Source: Ophiocordyceps camponoti-saundersi (nom. inval.) (taxonomy: Eukaryota > Ascomycota > Sordariomycetes > Hypocreales > Ophiocordycipitaceae). From it: a stretch of 64,000 nt of DNA. The position numbers were made by a program, and so were the translations under genes. A model generated the notes under the pieces. That model did not search any database and had not been told where the DNA came from. It worked only from the letters and a program-made list of their open reading frames with translations. The stretch lies in the NCBI GenBank assembly GCA_003339415.1, contig PDHQ01000113.1, forward strand, positions 40,519-104,518, in the 5' to 3' direction. Positions 12,623 through 25,229 of the stretch are shown here, one piece after another (positions within the stretch are counted from its first letter, which is position 1; each line of letters opens with the position of its first letter).

Positions 12623-14395
12623 CTACCGGCCGTCCTGTTTGGTCATCTCGTCTTTGTTTGATTTCATCCGCTCCATCATTTCCTCCATCATGAATCTCTC
12701 ACTGAAGCTGAATGGTGTGCTCGGGAATCGAGGGGGTGAACCCTCCTCCATGGCCGTTTGGTCGTCCAAATCGCACTCGCGCACCACTGGAGAATCGTCT
12801 GAAAGAGCTCGCTCGAGTACTTCGGGATCCCGCACAATGGGCATCATGAGCGGTTGTCCCTTGTAAGAGCCCACGGATCCGGGTCGAAACTTGACGCTAG
12901 AGTCCGAAGACCGCGAGTTGCGTGGCTGCCGAATGGGAACTGCCGGGGACGTGGCGTAAATTCCGAATTGGCCATCTGATGGCTGCACCGAGGCCGTGTC
13001 CAATTCGTCGTCGTCGTTCTCCGACTGAGGGGCCTTCTCTTCTCTCCATGAGCTTCGTCTACTCGGTTTTGTCGACAGGCTAAGCCCGGCGGTCTCGAAG
13101 TGAAACACGTCTTCGTCGTCCTCCACCTCGATGTCGTCCCGGGGAAGTGCACTGCCTGACACCTCTACCTCTTGGGCAGAAGAGAGCTGGTTATTCGTCG
13201 GGGTCACTGATCTTGTTCCGTCATCCGACGAAGGTCTGATTGACGGTCCAGTCGCGGTATTCGGGGCCTGCGAGGGCTTGTCTTTGTGAGATTTCGCGCC
13301 CGCCATGGCCAAAAACCCAGAGTCGGAGTCGACATCGGATTCCGAATCTACATTGTCGGTAGTCTCCTGAGCAATAATCTTAGGCGGCCCCACGTTCAGG
13401 CTGGTGACCGGACTCTCTGCTTCCGATGCGGCTGAGGGCGGTGACGTCGCGTCCTTGCCATCTTGGGTGGCGGCTGAATCGTCGGCATCGGCGTTGACAA
13501 CGGTCCAAACCACGCCTTCTTCCAGAGGCGTTCTGGAGAGCGCTCTCAGGGCATCAGAGGAAGACACCTTGCGAGGAATCGTCGGTTCCTCCTCGGTCGT
13601 ATCCCCGGCAAGGTTGGAGACGAAGGCGGTGGTGTCGTCGTCGGCATTTTCGTCGTCGTCGTCGTCATCGTCATCCTCGTCGCCGTCATCGTCGCCTCCG
13701 TCTACTTTGGGAGATGGTGGACGACGAGTGACGATCTCCGAGGGCTGAGGGGAAGTGGTGGGTAATACTTCGGCGCCCATAAACTCGAAGCGTACTCGAC
13801 GGGGACTTTGTGGGGGTTTGGCCATAGTGGGCGACCGCCGCAGCGCACTCCTCGGGGGCTTGGAGTCGCTCTTGTCGGAAGAAGCAGATGAAGCAGAAGA
13901 TCTCGCATCATCGGCGGCGGGCGTGCCACGTTCGGGCAGGACAAAAGGCCGTGAAGATGAAGGCATCGGCTCTTCCATGCCCTCCTGGGCGGCGCCCTGG
14001 ACGCGTCGCTCGAGCGACAGTGGTGAGACGAAGTTGGGGGCGGCAAGGAAGGAGGCCGGAGAGCTGTCGAGCAGCGGCAGGTAGGTCGGGGTGAAGAGCC
14101 CCTGGAGCTCGAGCTCCCGTTCGCGTGGGCTCCCGGAGACGGCGGGCGGCGGCTGGAATGCAGCAGCCGGCGGTGACTCAGCCGCCGCTAGCTCGGGACG
14201 GAGGGCGGGATAGTTGGCAAAGACGGCGGCGATGGCACGTCTTACTTGGGCCGCCGTGTCCGGAGGCACGTCACGGAGCAGGAAGCGGCAGTCTTGTTGA
14301 AAGTCGGCTAGCAGACGGAGACGACAACTTTCGAGCGACTGTTCGAGGCCATCCAACTTGCGACGGAGGGCCTCGACCAGAGGAGCCTCGTCCAT
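12623..14395 (-). CDS. Disordered acidic protein with PP1-docking-like motif
   Basis: This is a single-exon protein of 590 residues. I do not recognise a named family; similar Ser/Pro-rich proteins are common in filamentous ascomycetes. The N-terminal 70 residues form a Leu-rich, helix-prone segment (VEALRRKLDGLEQSLESCRL). The rest is low complexity. Near residues 180-205 a basic Ser/Pro patch (RSALRRSPTM) leads into RRVRFEF, which fits the RVxF docking motif of type 1 protein phosphatase. An almost pure Asp/Glu run follows around residues 232-255. The C-terminal 30 residues again look helical (SERFMMEEMMERMKSNKDEM). The start is the ATG at 14395, since the open frame above it has no earlier ATG. 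A Glc7/PP1 regulatory role is inference from one short motif. Confidence 0.7.
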   Translation of the reverse strand: MDEAPLVEALRRKLDGLEQSLESCRLRLLADFQQDCRFLLRDVPPDTAAQVRRAIAAVFANYPALRPELAAAESPPAAAFQPPPAVSGSPRERELELQGLFTPTYLPLLDSSPASFLAAPNFVSPLSLERRVQGAAQEGMEEPMPSSSRPFVLPERGTPAADDARSSASSASSDKSDSKPPRSALRRSPTMAKPPQSPRRVRFEFMGAEVLPTTSPQPSEIVTRRPPSPKVDGGDDDGDEDDDDDDDDENADDDTTAFVSNLAGDTTEEEPTIPRKVSSSDALRALSRTPLEEGVVWTVVNADADDSAATQDGKDATSPPSAASEAESPVTSLNVGPPKIIAQETTDNVDSESDVDSDSGFLAMAGAKSHKDKPSQAPNTATGPSIRPSSDDGTRSVTPTNNQLSSAQEVEVSGSALPRDDIEVEDDEDVFHFETAGLSLSTKPSRRSSWREEKAPQSENDDDELDTASVQPSDGQFGIYATSPAVPIRQPRNSRSSDSSVKFRPGSVGSYKGQPLMMPIVRDPEVLERALSDDSPVVRECDLDDQTAMEEGSPPRFPSTPFSFSERFMMEEMMERMKSNKDEMTKQDGR

Positions 14396-15396
14396 GGCGC
14401 CCAACACGGCGAACGGGCGGGCGGGTCAGCGGGTTCGCCTACGCATGGCGGTAGGACAGTCAGCGGCGGGACGGACGGCGTCTACGAGAGGGAAGGGGGG
14501 GGGAAAAACTATGTAGGTAGTAGGTAGGCTGCCATTTTTGCGGGCCTTGTAGCGGCCCCCGCCTCCGAAGGGGGAGGGGGGAGAGAGAGGGGGGGGAAAG
14601 GGGGGCAAAGGTTTGCTGCCGCCTGCACTGATCGTGGGCCATGACCAGGCAGCCTCGTCCCATTGAAAGACGACCGCCCCGGCCACGTTCTCCGAATCCG
14701 TGGCTCCTTTCTCGAGGGCGCGCGGCTGGTGCGACAGGCTCTCCTCGTCACTGAATCTCTTTGCTTCTCTCCCTCTCTCGTCACCCTTCCTCGCCTCCCT
14801 CCCAAGAGGTCGGCCATTATCAAATATGTATAAAAGGCTGGCATACCCTATTCAGACATGCCTGGCTCGGCTTCCTTCAAGCGTCTTCGTCTTTTTGTTC
14901 CATGCATCGGCCGCCAGGGGATGAGAGTAGGGGGGGGGGGAGGAAGACTCTGGAGACGTTGGAGGGAGCAGCCACTTGGGCGCGAGGGTGGAGTGGGGCG
15001 ACGTGGCAGGGCCCTTCGTATGGCCCCGTCCCGAACGTCAGGCCTGATAGTCTGAATCGCTGTAGCATTGGCCGACGTTGCATCCTGTGTCTCCTTCACT
15101 GATCGGCAGACGAAAACGCTTTCCTGGGTGTAGGTACCGGCTTGGTCGCGAAACAGGGTCAAAGAGGGTTCTACTGACCTACCCTATGCCGTTCATTGCA
15201 AAGGTACATAGGTACCTAGGTACATACATGCATGCACTTTCCCGGTCCACTTTTTACACCGCCTGCCCGCTTCGGCTGCTCCTCGTCAAAATCTCTACCC
15301 GTCTACGGATACACGAACCTAAGACTTACCTACGGGTAATCGCGTGCCGACGACTCACCAGAGCCTTCCCCCGTGTTTTCATCACCACAGCTCATC
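14396..15396. promoter_or_regulatory. Divergent promoter region
   Basis: This kilobase lies between the 590-residue protein (minus) and CFIm25 (plus). It has G-runs near 14575-14610 and 14931-14941 and short TACC/GGTA repeats near 15200-15225. No coding sequence is supported. Confidence 0.45.
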
Positions 15397-16247
<851 letters not shown>

Positions 16248-16460
16248 TAATCATCTCACGAAGCATGATTTAAAGAAAAAAACAAACCCATGACCACCGT
16301 TCTTATGGCCCGGTCTTTTTCTACGTGGCGATGGTGTTTGGCGCAGGGGTGACGGGGAAAAATGCCTCGACAGCACAGAGGAGAGCAGATACCCAGGTCT
16401 TTTCGATAGCCTTATGTCACCATTGTCAACTTCTGGTGCTGGTCGCCCACGCGCGCCGTC

Positions 16461-17299
16461 TCAGTTTTTCTCGCCCTGAATGGTTGCCACGACACGTCGC
16501 GAATGTCTGCTCGTCCGGAACTCCAGATGCCAGATTCCCTGCCACGTCCCCAGCGCCTCCGATTTTCTGTTAGCTTGCGCGCGACTGGTTTCGGTGGCAC
16601 GAACAGCGAGCTTACTAGCTTTCCGTCTTTGATGGGAATTGTTACGCTGGCACCGATCAAGGCGGTCTTGACATGTGCCTGTGTGACTGCGTTCAGCTCA
16701 AGACGTCGGAGCTCAGCCTGGCAGACACTTACCGGCATGTCATCGGGTCCCTCGGCACTACAGCTTGGTTAACCCGGCATGCGAGATGGACTGGCTGCAT
16801 TTGCCGACTCACGCGTGACGGTATAGGCTCTCTCCTTTGGAGCCTCTGTCCGGCACGATGCGATCCATGGCATCGCTCATGTCTGCCCTTACATCCTCAT
16901 CCCCTGCGCATGGCGCCGTGTCAGACATACCTCCTGGATGCGACACGACGGCACGTCCTTACAGTTCTCATTTAAGCTGAGGGCACAGCTTGTGTGCTGC
17001 ACGAAAAGGTTCAACAAGCCAACCCTGTAACCTCGGATTTCTGGCAGGGCGGTCAGGACATCGTCGGTGATCAAGTAAGAGCCCCTGGCCTTGGATGGGA
17101 GCTTGAATTCCTTCTGAAACCATGACATGGTCGCGGGCTGACGGGTAGGGCTGCTCGTCTTGGGTAGAACGGGACGCAAGAAGCCGAGAGGCAATGTCCA
17201 GATGAGGTGAAATAGGTCCGGGAACAGCGCGATGAAGAGCAGGAGGGCGAGAGCCAAAGTGCCGGTTGTGGAGATGCCTGGGGCTCGTTGATGAGGCAT
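16461..17299 (-). CDS. UPF0047/YjbQ-family protein
   Basis: This gene is split into five short exons: 17299-16963, 16903-16813, 16757-16733, 16678-16616 and 16556-16461. Introns are 54-59 nt and the joined frame gives 203 residues. The conserved UPF0047 core starts at MSWFQKEFKLPSKARGSYLI (ATG 17128). It contains LLNLFVQHTSCALSLNEN, the DEDVRADM block, YRHAAEGPDDMPAHVKTAL, and ends GTWQGIWHLEF...VVATIQGE. Conserved His and Cys residues of the family are present. Bacterial YjbQ has weak thiamine-phosphate synthase activity; the fungal role is unknown. The frame is open 57 codons upstream to an ATG at 17299, adding a hydrophobic segment (LALALLLFIALFPDLFHLIW). If used, that would make a membrane-anchored or targeted form. 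Confidence 0.88.
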
Positions 17300-17658
17300 G
17301 CTTTTACTGAGGCACTACGTCGTAGGTAGTATGTAGGTTGCTTCCGCCCTAAGGCAATCCCGATGAGATCATTGGTGCGGCTCAACAAGATGGTGGGGGA
17401 GGCGGGCTCGGTGCAGGTACTTTGTACAAACGACGTTTCAGCCTCGATGACGGGATATATTGATTTTGTTTCTACGAACAGGCACGCAAGCCAGTCGAAT
17501 ATTGAAGATACAAGTCACTATATGAACCCTTTGTTTTACTCACGGCTAAACAATTTCCAGGCTCGCCTTCGTAGGAATAAACACCTGACGTGTTATCGAG
17601 CAGGCCAGGACCGCTGCAGTCTACCGATATAGGCTGTCCGAATTACCAAGCCGGTGCC
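17300..17658. other. Intergenic spacer
   Basis: These 359 bp lie between two minus-strand genes: the promoter of the UPF0047 gene and the 3' region of the complex I subunit gene. No coding sequence is supported. Confidence 0.4.
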
Positions 17659-18274
17659 TCATGCCAGAGGATACGAAGTATCGGGAAGCGACTCTAGATG
17701 CTTTCTGTTGTGTTCATTGGCCTGAAAGGCAGTCAGCAATTGTAATGCACTCTCTTATTTTGTTGATCCGAACATACAAAGGGTAGGCCACAGTAGTTGC
17801 ACACGGCAATCTCCGGCTTGTCAGTGTTGATGAATATCCTCGGATGCCCACCTGGACCTCCCCCACCGTCGCACGCCACGACACGCTCATGCGTCCAGCG
17901 AACGGGCTGTTGGTGTATCATCTCCATGGCCGACATTGGTTGAGGCTGCCGTGCCATCAGCGATCCCGTGAGCCAAGTCTTCAACGACAAGCCTTCACGC
18001 GCACCTGCAGGCTCATGTCTGTTTGCTCGAAGCGAGGGCCCGTCATCGCCTTATTGCGTGGGTTCTGGCTTCGGGACCAGACATCGACTCGATTGGGGGC
18101 CTGGCCGAGTTCCTTGAACTGACTGAGCTCTTTGGACTCGGCACGCTCGATAGCCGTCTCGGTCTTCGAGGGGACAGTAGCCTCCGAAAGGCGGCTAGAG
18201 GTGCTAAAGGCTCGTTGTAGTGGTCTAAGGTTGCGAGATAAGAGCGAGTTTGGCCTCAGCCGAAAGCCGGCCAT
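17659..18274 (-). CDS. NDUFS6: Complex I zinc subunit (NDUFS6-like)
   Basis: The protein has 166 residues in three exons: 18274-18005, 17945-17778 and 17721-17659, with introns of 59 and 56 nt. The N-terminus (MAGFRLRPNSLLSRNLRPLQRAFSTSS, residues 1-27) is a clear mitochondrial presequence. The C-terminal zinc domain reads VVACDGGGGPGGHPRIFIN, then EIAVCNYCGLPF. This gives the Cys-His-Cys-Cys ligand set of the 13-kDa-A/NDUFS6 subunit. The last exon supplies ANEHNRKHLESLPDTSYPLA, the usual family ending. NDUFS6 binds zinc and is needed at a late step of NADH dehydrogenase assembly in the inner mitochondrial membrane. Confidence 0.93.
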
Positions 18275-18495
18275 GATGGCAAGATCCAGTGTTGGAGGCT
18301 TGAGATGGTCGATGAGGTCCCGAGGCGGCTGCACACAACAGAGCCGAGAGAGTGAGGCACGCGGAACAACATAAGCCCGCGCCAGCCGCACATATCACGT
18401 GCCAAGGCCAAAAGGCATCTTCATTCTTAACGTCACAACCGGACTGCCCGCACACTATCACCTTCACAGCCGAGAGCGAAGCTATACCCTTCGCC
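18275..18495. promoter_or_regulatory. Divergent promoter, NDUFS6-like / MPP6-like
   Basis: This 221-bp gap between head-to-head starts must hold both promoters. No recognised motif stands out. Confidence 0.45.
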
Positions 18496-19258
18496 ATGGC
18501 TTCCGAGACGCCAAGATCGGTCTCTTCGAGGCTACTGACTATGAAATTCATGCAAAGAGCTGTCGCGTCGGCATCTTCAGATGGCGCCAAGAAGCGAAAA
18601 CTCGACGACACGTCGATAGGAGGACGAATCGACGCCCAAATCGACGAAGCCATCATTAAGGCCGCTCTCGAGAATCAGGAAGCCACTCGCCAGGCCGCTC
18701 TCGAGAAACAAGACGCGGCCGACACGCACTGGAGACTGGAGAAATGGAACGCGGTCAAGGGCGAAGGTTCTGCAGTCTCGAAGCTCAACGTGGTGTACGT
18801 GGGTTACGGCGATATTGATTCGTCACGCGAACCTGGCGACATCGAGGATGCGCCCGCAAAAGGCCGCACTTCAACACGTGCGGAGAAAACATTGAAGAGC
18901 AAGGCATGTTTGGCTCGGCTCATGACGTGGCGCCACTCGAGCGAAATGGCAATTCTGATTAAAGCAGGAACCGCGGAGCGATCAGACCGGTGACGATTCC
19001 AAGGACCAGTCTTTCGAAAATGGCGAGACCCATGGCAAGCGGAAGAACAGACATGATAGCGACGATGCCGATGTATCTTCTTCGAAAGACCGATCACGCT
19101 CGCATTCGCGACCCGGACGAGTTGGAGAGAATGGCAAGGCCAAAGGTGCAGGACAGAAACCGAGCCAGCGCTTGATGTCAATTTCTTCTGCTGGCAGCTG
19201 GAAAGCCCCGCCAAGCGTAAATTCTTCACAGTCAAAGTCTCACCAACGGAGGCGCTGA
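18496..19258 (+). CDS. MPP6: MPP6-like nuclear exosome cofactor (model uncertain)
   Basis: The N-terminus MASETPRSVSSRLLTMKFMQRA carries the SxxLLxMKFMQR signature of M-phase phosphoprotein 6, an RNA-binding cofactor of the nuclear exosome. A nuclear-type KKRKL patch, an Ala/Gln-rich helical stretch and LNVVYVGYGDIDSS...KGRTSTR follow, as in other fungal members. After about 18880 the frame is unclear. One solution is an intron at 18927-18978 (weak GTGGCG donor, CTGAT branch-like site). It joins to a hydrophilic tail with RSRSHSRPGRVG ending at 19258, for 236 residues. A coding-like stretch in another frame (GMFGSAHDVAPLERNGNSD, about 18895-18957) is not explained by that model. A frameshift, a sequence error or decay is therefore possible. 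Identity is fairly sure; the 3' half is not. Confidence 0.6.
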
Positions 19259-21857
19259 GAGCACAAACCACGCTTGGCGAACCGGCGGTCGGTGAAGCTG
19301 AATTGTGTCCATGAACTCGGCAAACTTCAACGCCACCTTTCGTTGGACCGACAACTTCGGATGTCAAGTACGGGAAAGGAAACCTGATGTTGAGTGTCTT
19401 ATTCATGGACACACCCAACATTGTGGGACGCCTTGGGGTTCTCACGTCCACGAGGTCCCTGAAGACGGGATGGCGTACGAAGTGGAGACTGAGACTTGGA
19501 TGCGGGAAGCGATTGAAGACTGGGTTGAAGTTTTGCAACAGGTCTGTGCTCCGGCCACTTCGAAAGCAAGAAACGTATGTACAAACGCGACTGGTCCCAG
19601 GGCGCTTCGCGCTTCTCACTCATATATATGAAGAGGACTAATTCGGCGACTAAACAGAGTCTCGAAATGCATGTCTGAGGGACGCCGTCCTTTTTGTTCC
19701 TCAGAAGGGCAGTCCAGAGAGAGACATGGAGCTGGGGCCATGATCGACAGACAGCTAGCAGCTGCACAGGTAGTACGAAGTTTTCAGAAATTATAATCTT
19801 GCAGGGGGTGCTCGTATTTGTACACACATATGCACGGATTTGTAGTTTTCGTATCCGTACTGGCTAAAGCGAGGAAAGGCGGTGCATCAGCATCCAGATC
19901 CGACACCACGGTTGACCGTTGTGGCTGCTGCTGAATGGCAGGGATGAATGGGGGATATCTGTCTCTGGTAGGTGAATATATACTAGGAACATACATACAT
20001 ACATGCGACCACTCCGTGCTGAATCACCAGGTAGGTCATCATACATACATATGTTCGCAATGTCGCGGCAGAAAGAATACATACGATACAGCGAGGCGTG
20101 TAAAAGAGAAACAAGAGGAGGGAAAGGAATTCTCGCCATGGAAGAATCGGTCGAAGGAGCGTTCCGGTTATCGGAAGCCGGCGCCGATTGAGGTGGGCGA
20201 TGATTGCTTGGTGGGTCGCGTGCTTACAGCGCTCTCCTCGTGACCTCCCGACTCAGTGTTACGGTGTGGTTGCATGTACCTGCTTGTGAGAGGACGAAGC
20301 AATAACCGCTACTGATTTCCAGCTAAACCCGTGATTGCGTCCAAGATGATCGGGTGATGGCACCGACTAATATCTACTAGTACTCGCATACCTACTAATC
20401 CGCATTTAAAACGGACTTGAGTTTGGGTTGCCGTCCGTCTTTTGCATCCTTGAAATACAATATGCTACGTTGGTTCCTACTTAGTAGGTACAGAGTGCAT
20501 ACATAGGTACCTACATAACATTGTATGTATGTACATACATACACATAGTAGCAGCAGCTAGCCGAGATGCATCAAGGTTAGTACTTGGGTTCCGATGGAT
20601 GGGCCATGGACATTCCTCAGCCTCTTTTGCTCGAGCACGCGGGGCACAATCATGCCGAAGAGATGAACGAGACGCAAGGACCGCACCGAGAGACAGACGG
20701 TGCTCGGTCCCAAGCCTTGGACACGGGAATGCTGTGTGTTGTACATACATATGTATGTACATATGCATACGGACTATGTGCTAAGCAGTTTGCAAACTTG
20801 GAACCAAGTACGGATATGTGGTGTGTGTTGATGTAGGTAAGTAGATTGATAGATACATGACACGATATGTATGTAGGTATGTAGGTATGTATGTATGTAT
20901 GTACATATGTGTATGTATGCGAGCAAGATGCGAGCAAGATGGGTGCAACGTGCAGGCTGACGCAGAACAAGAGCATTGTCGTCGTCGTCTCACCGCCGTT
21001 GTGCGCTGAGAGGCGTCAACGACCGACGACAAGGCAGTGACAAGGTCAAGAAAAGATGGCTGTGAGCCACAGCATTCAACGCTGGGGAATCAAATAGTTG
21101 GTTGACTCTCACGCATCTAGTCCGTCAACATGGGGGGAAAGCTCCGGTAGGAACTATCTGTCCGTACTCCCTACCAAGTTGTGGATCGAAGAGACCTCCC
21201 GCTTTTCGGAGTGTCACAGCTCTGCCAGAATGAGTGCATCGCGGGAAGAGGCATGGTATTATCGTAAACCACATACTACTGCACACATACTATGATACTA
21301 TACTATCTATCTACTGCTAACATATAAGATGAACCGGCCGCTCATTTCCATCAGGTTCTTGCTTGACAGTTGCTTCACCGCCCGCGAAAAAAAAAAGATC
21401 TCTGTTAATTACTACTGGTACCCTCTACTCCCAGCTTTCACTGCTTTCGAGGTACCGTCTCCTAGAACCTTAGCATCATCCCCCCTTCTCCCCTTCTCCC
21501 CTCCCCCCCCTTCTTCTCCCCTCCACCCCCCTACCACCCCCCTTCTTCCCCCCCATCCCCTGGCAGCCCCCCCCCCCCGGGCCAGCAGTACCGGCCTGCT
21601 TGGTAGCACAAAGCTCCATCAAGGTGGTACCTTTCACGCTCGGTACCCGGTACACGCTACCGCTGGCGCGCTACTACTAGTACTACCGACATCACTCTCG
21701 AACCATCGTCTCATCGCCCTTTGCTTTTTTCCTCTGACCTTCTCTCTTCTCTTCAGCAGGCTTCATACATCCTTCTCCTTGCGTCCGCGCCTCCACAAGG
21801 CCTCACTTTCTTCCTTCTTCATTGCCTCAAATCTCTTCGCTCAGCTGTCTGTGCCCG
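19259..21857. other. Gene-poor spacer with microsatellites
   Basis: No complete gene is supported. From 19311 to about 19540 there is a coding-like plus frame starting MNSANFNATFRWTDNF, with no recognised family and no clear upstream or downstream exon. GTAT/CATA tetranucleotide arrays lie near 19987-20005, 20520-20545, 20740-20765 and 20865-20915. The stretch 21478-21585 is almost pure C/T and probably belongs to the promoter of the insulysin gene. Confidence 0.45.
20865..20915. repeat. GTAT tetranucleotide microsatellite
   Basis: Imperfect tandem GTAT/GTAG units are directly visible. Related arrays occur at about 20520-20545 and 33410-33435. Confidence 0.8.
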
Positions 21858-24800
21858 ATGCCTTCGTCTCAGTCGCCCCGGTTGACCCCGGGTCGCCGGA
21901 CCCCCGTCGTCGTCCTGGCAGATTGCCTGGAGAAGCCGTCGCTGGATGATCGCGATTACCGAGTTGTCAGGCTAGAGAACGAGCTCGAGGCCCTGCTTGT
22001 CCACGATCCCGAGACGGACAAGGCCAGCGCTGCCCTCGATGTCAATGTCGGCAATTTCTCCGATGAAGAGGGCATGCCTGGCATGGCTCACGCCGTCGAG
22101 CATGTGAGCCGTACTTCTTTCCCTCTTTTCTGCGCGAAACTGACCATGGAATAGCTTCTCTTCATGGGAACCAAAAAGTTTCCTGTCGAAAATGACTATA
22201 ATCAATATCTCGCCGCCAACTCTGGCTCTTCCAATGCTTACACTGCCAGCACCTCCACAAACTACTTCTTTGACATTGCTGCGAAGCCGGCCAATGACGA
22301 GGACCCGTCGGATACCAATCCCTCGCCTCTGCGCGGCGCTCTTGACCGCTTCGCCCAGTTCTTCGTCGAGCCCCTGTTCCTTCCCAGTACCCTCGACAGG
22401 GAGTTGAAGGCCGTCGACTCGGAAAACAAGAAGAACCTCCAAAATGACACTTGGCGTCTCCATCAGCTTGGCAAGTCACTGTCGAATCCCAAGCATCCTT
22501 TTTGCCACTTCTCCACTGGCAACCTGAATGTACTGAAGACGCTGCCCGAGGCGAAAGGGATCAACGTCCGCGACAAGTTTATCGAATTCCACGATAAACA
22601 TTACTCTGCCAACCGCATGAAGCTCGTCGTCCTTGGCCGCGAACCGCTTGATGTCCTTCAGAAATGGGTTGTCGAGCTCTTCTCTCCCATCGCCAACAAG
22701 AAGCTGCCGCCCAACAGATGGTCAGAAGAGGTCCCGTTTCGCGACTGCGATCTGGCCATTCAATGCTTCGCCAAGCCGGTCATGGACACGCGCCAGCTCG
22801 ATCTGACCTTTCCCTTTGTCGACGAGGAGGCGCTCTTCGAGTCGCAGCCGAGCAGGTACATCAGTCACCTCATAGGTCACGAGGGTCCGGGAAGCATCAT
22901 GTCCTATGTCAAGAATAAGGGCTGGGTCAACGGTCTTTCGGCCTGGGCCTCTTCAGTTTGTCCCGGCACGCCAGGCATGTTTGAGGTGCAAATCCGCTTG
23001 ACGGAAGAAGTATATACTGCCCCCCCTCCGGCGGCTTTTCCGATGACGGTGCTGACGCGGCTTTTCCAGGGTCTGAAGAATTATCCCGAGATTGCAAAGA
23101 TCTTCTTTCAGTATGTCTCCTTGCTGCGCGAGGCCTCGCCGCAGGAGTGGATTTTCGACGAGCAAAAGGGCATGGCGGACGTGGACTTTAAGTTCAGACA
23201 GAAGACCCCAGCCAGCCGGTTCACGAGTAGGACAAGTTCTGTCATGCAGAAGCCCCTCCCACGCGAATGGCTGCTCAGCGGCAACAGCCGCCTGCGCACC
23301 TTTGACGCCGAGCTCATTGAGAAGGCGCTGTCCACAATTCGACCGGACAAGCTGCGCATGACGGTTGTGTCGAGGACCTTTCCCGGAACCTGGGATGCCA
23401 AGGAAAAGTGGTATGGGACGGAGTATCGTTGTGAGAAGATACCCGATGACCTGATGGCCGAGTTGAATCGCGCGATGACCTTGTCCGCGTCGGAACGCCT
23501 TCCAGAGCTTCACCTGCCGCACAAGAACAACTTCATACCCAACAAGCTAGAGGTGGACAAGAAGGAGGTGGCGGAGCCGGCGCCCGCACCGCGCGTGCTC
23601 CGGAACGATGCGCTGGCCCGTACCTGGTGGAAGAAAGACGACACCTTCTGGGTTCCAAAGGCCAACGTCATGGTGAGCCTCAAGAACCCCGTCATACACG
23701 CAACGGCCGAAAACAGCGTCAAGGCGAGGATATTCACGGAACTCGTTAGAGACGAGTTTGAAGAATATTCGTACGATGCGGAACTTGCCGGCCTACAGTA
23801 TACCGTTTCGCTGGACTCGCGAGGACTCTTCCTGGATATTTCCGGCTACAACGACAAGCTCCCAGTCTTGCTGAAGCAGGTCGTCGTCACGATCCGGGAC
23901 CTCGACATCAGGACGGAGCGGTTCGACATTGTCAAGGAGCGTTTGACCCGGGGGTACAAGAACTTCCAGCTTCAATCGTCTTACCAGCAGATTGGCGACT
24001 ACGCCTCGTGGCTCAATGCAGAGCGCGATTACGTCGTTGAAGAGCTCGAGGCCGAGCTGAATGCCATTACGGTCGATGCGGTCAGGCTTTTTCACAGGCA
24101 AATGCTGGCACAGCTCTATGTCGAGATTTACGCCCACGGTAACCTGTACCGCGACGAAGCGCTGATGGTGACGGACATGGTCGTCTCTACTTTCAAGGCG
24201 CGGCCGCTGCCACGGTGGCAATGCCCCGTCATTCGCTCGCTCACGCTGCCGCCGGGGTCCAACTTCGTCTTCAACAAGACTCTGGAGGATCCGGCGAATG
24301 TCAACCACTGTGTCGAAACTTGGTTCTACGTCGGCGACAGGGCCGACGGCCTCGTGCGTGCCAAGACCTTGCTGGTAGACCAGATGACGCACGAGCCCGC
24401 CTTTGACCAGCTGAGGACCAAGGAGCAACTCGGATACATTGTCTTTTCTGGTATCCGCAACTTCGCGACGACCTGTGGCTTCCGTGTCTTGATCCAGAGC
24501 GAGAAGACGCCCGAGTATCTGGAGAAGCGTATCGAAGCGTTCCTGGCCCAGTTCAGCCGCACTCTAGCGACGATGAGCGAGGCCGAATTTGAAGGGCACA
24601 AGCGCAGTCTTATCATCAGGCGGCTGGAGAAGCTGAGGAGTTTGGACCAAGAGTCATCGCGGCATTGGGGCCAAATCAGCAACGAGTACTACGATTTTGA
24701 GCAAGGTGCGTGGGACAGGACATGAGGGCAGGCGAGGCAGCTGACAATTATAACAGCGCATGTCGATGCCGCCAACATCAAGTTCCTGACCAAGGCGGAG

Positions 24801-25229
24801 ATGGTGGACTTTTACGACGAGTTTCTCAGCCCATCATCGAGCCGTCGGGCGCGGCTGTCGGTCCACCTGCACGCCCGCGGTGCCGGAGAATTGGACATGA
24901 GGGTGATGGAACTCCTGCGGGCGTCAGGAATCGACGACGTGCCGCAGGCAAATCGGTCGTGCCTGGCACAGCTCGAAGTTTATCTCAAGGACGTGGCAAA
25001 AGTGCCGACGGACAAGGCTGAGGTCGTGATCCGGCAAGCACGGGAAATGGGACTCGAGCCGACAGCCCAAAGCGGTGAGTCAGAAGGAGAGGACTCTGTG
25101 GTGCCGGCGTTGGCCCTCGCCAAGGAGATCACCGATGTGCGCCGGTACAGGGCGGGTCTCCCAGTAAGCCGGGGAGCCAGGCCGGTCAAGGAGTTGAGCG
25201 AGTTTGAGGAGACGGACGCGAAGTTATGA
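21858..25229 (+). CDS. STE23: Insulysin / STE23-type zinc metalloprotease
   Basis: This is an M16 metalloprotease of about 1,089 residues in three exons: 21858-22103, 22155-24705 and 24757-25229, with two 51-nt introns. The inverted zinc motif HxxEH (HAVEH, residues 78-82) ends exactly at the first intron; LLFMGTKKFPVENDYNQYLA follows, as in insulin-degrading enzyme. The downstream zinc Glu lies in the ELKAVDSENKKNLQ region. The second half has the inactive M16 domains and the conserved LRTKEQLGYIVFSGIR. Family members degrade short amphipathic peptides; yeast Ste23 acts in a-factor maturation. The length fits this clan (about 1,020 residues) with a longer C-terminus. The last exon ends in a variable tail. 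Confidence 0.94.

Noticed and set aside
18804..19619. 271-codon minus-strand open frame
   Set aside because: It is antisense to the MPP6-like gene and has no recognisable domain. Long antisense frames are common opposite GC-rich coding sequence.
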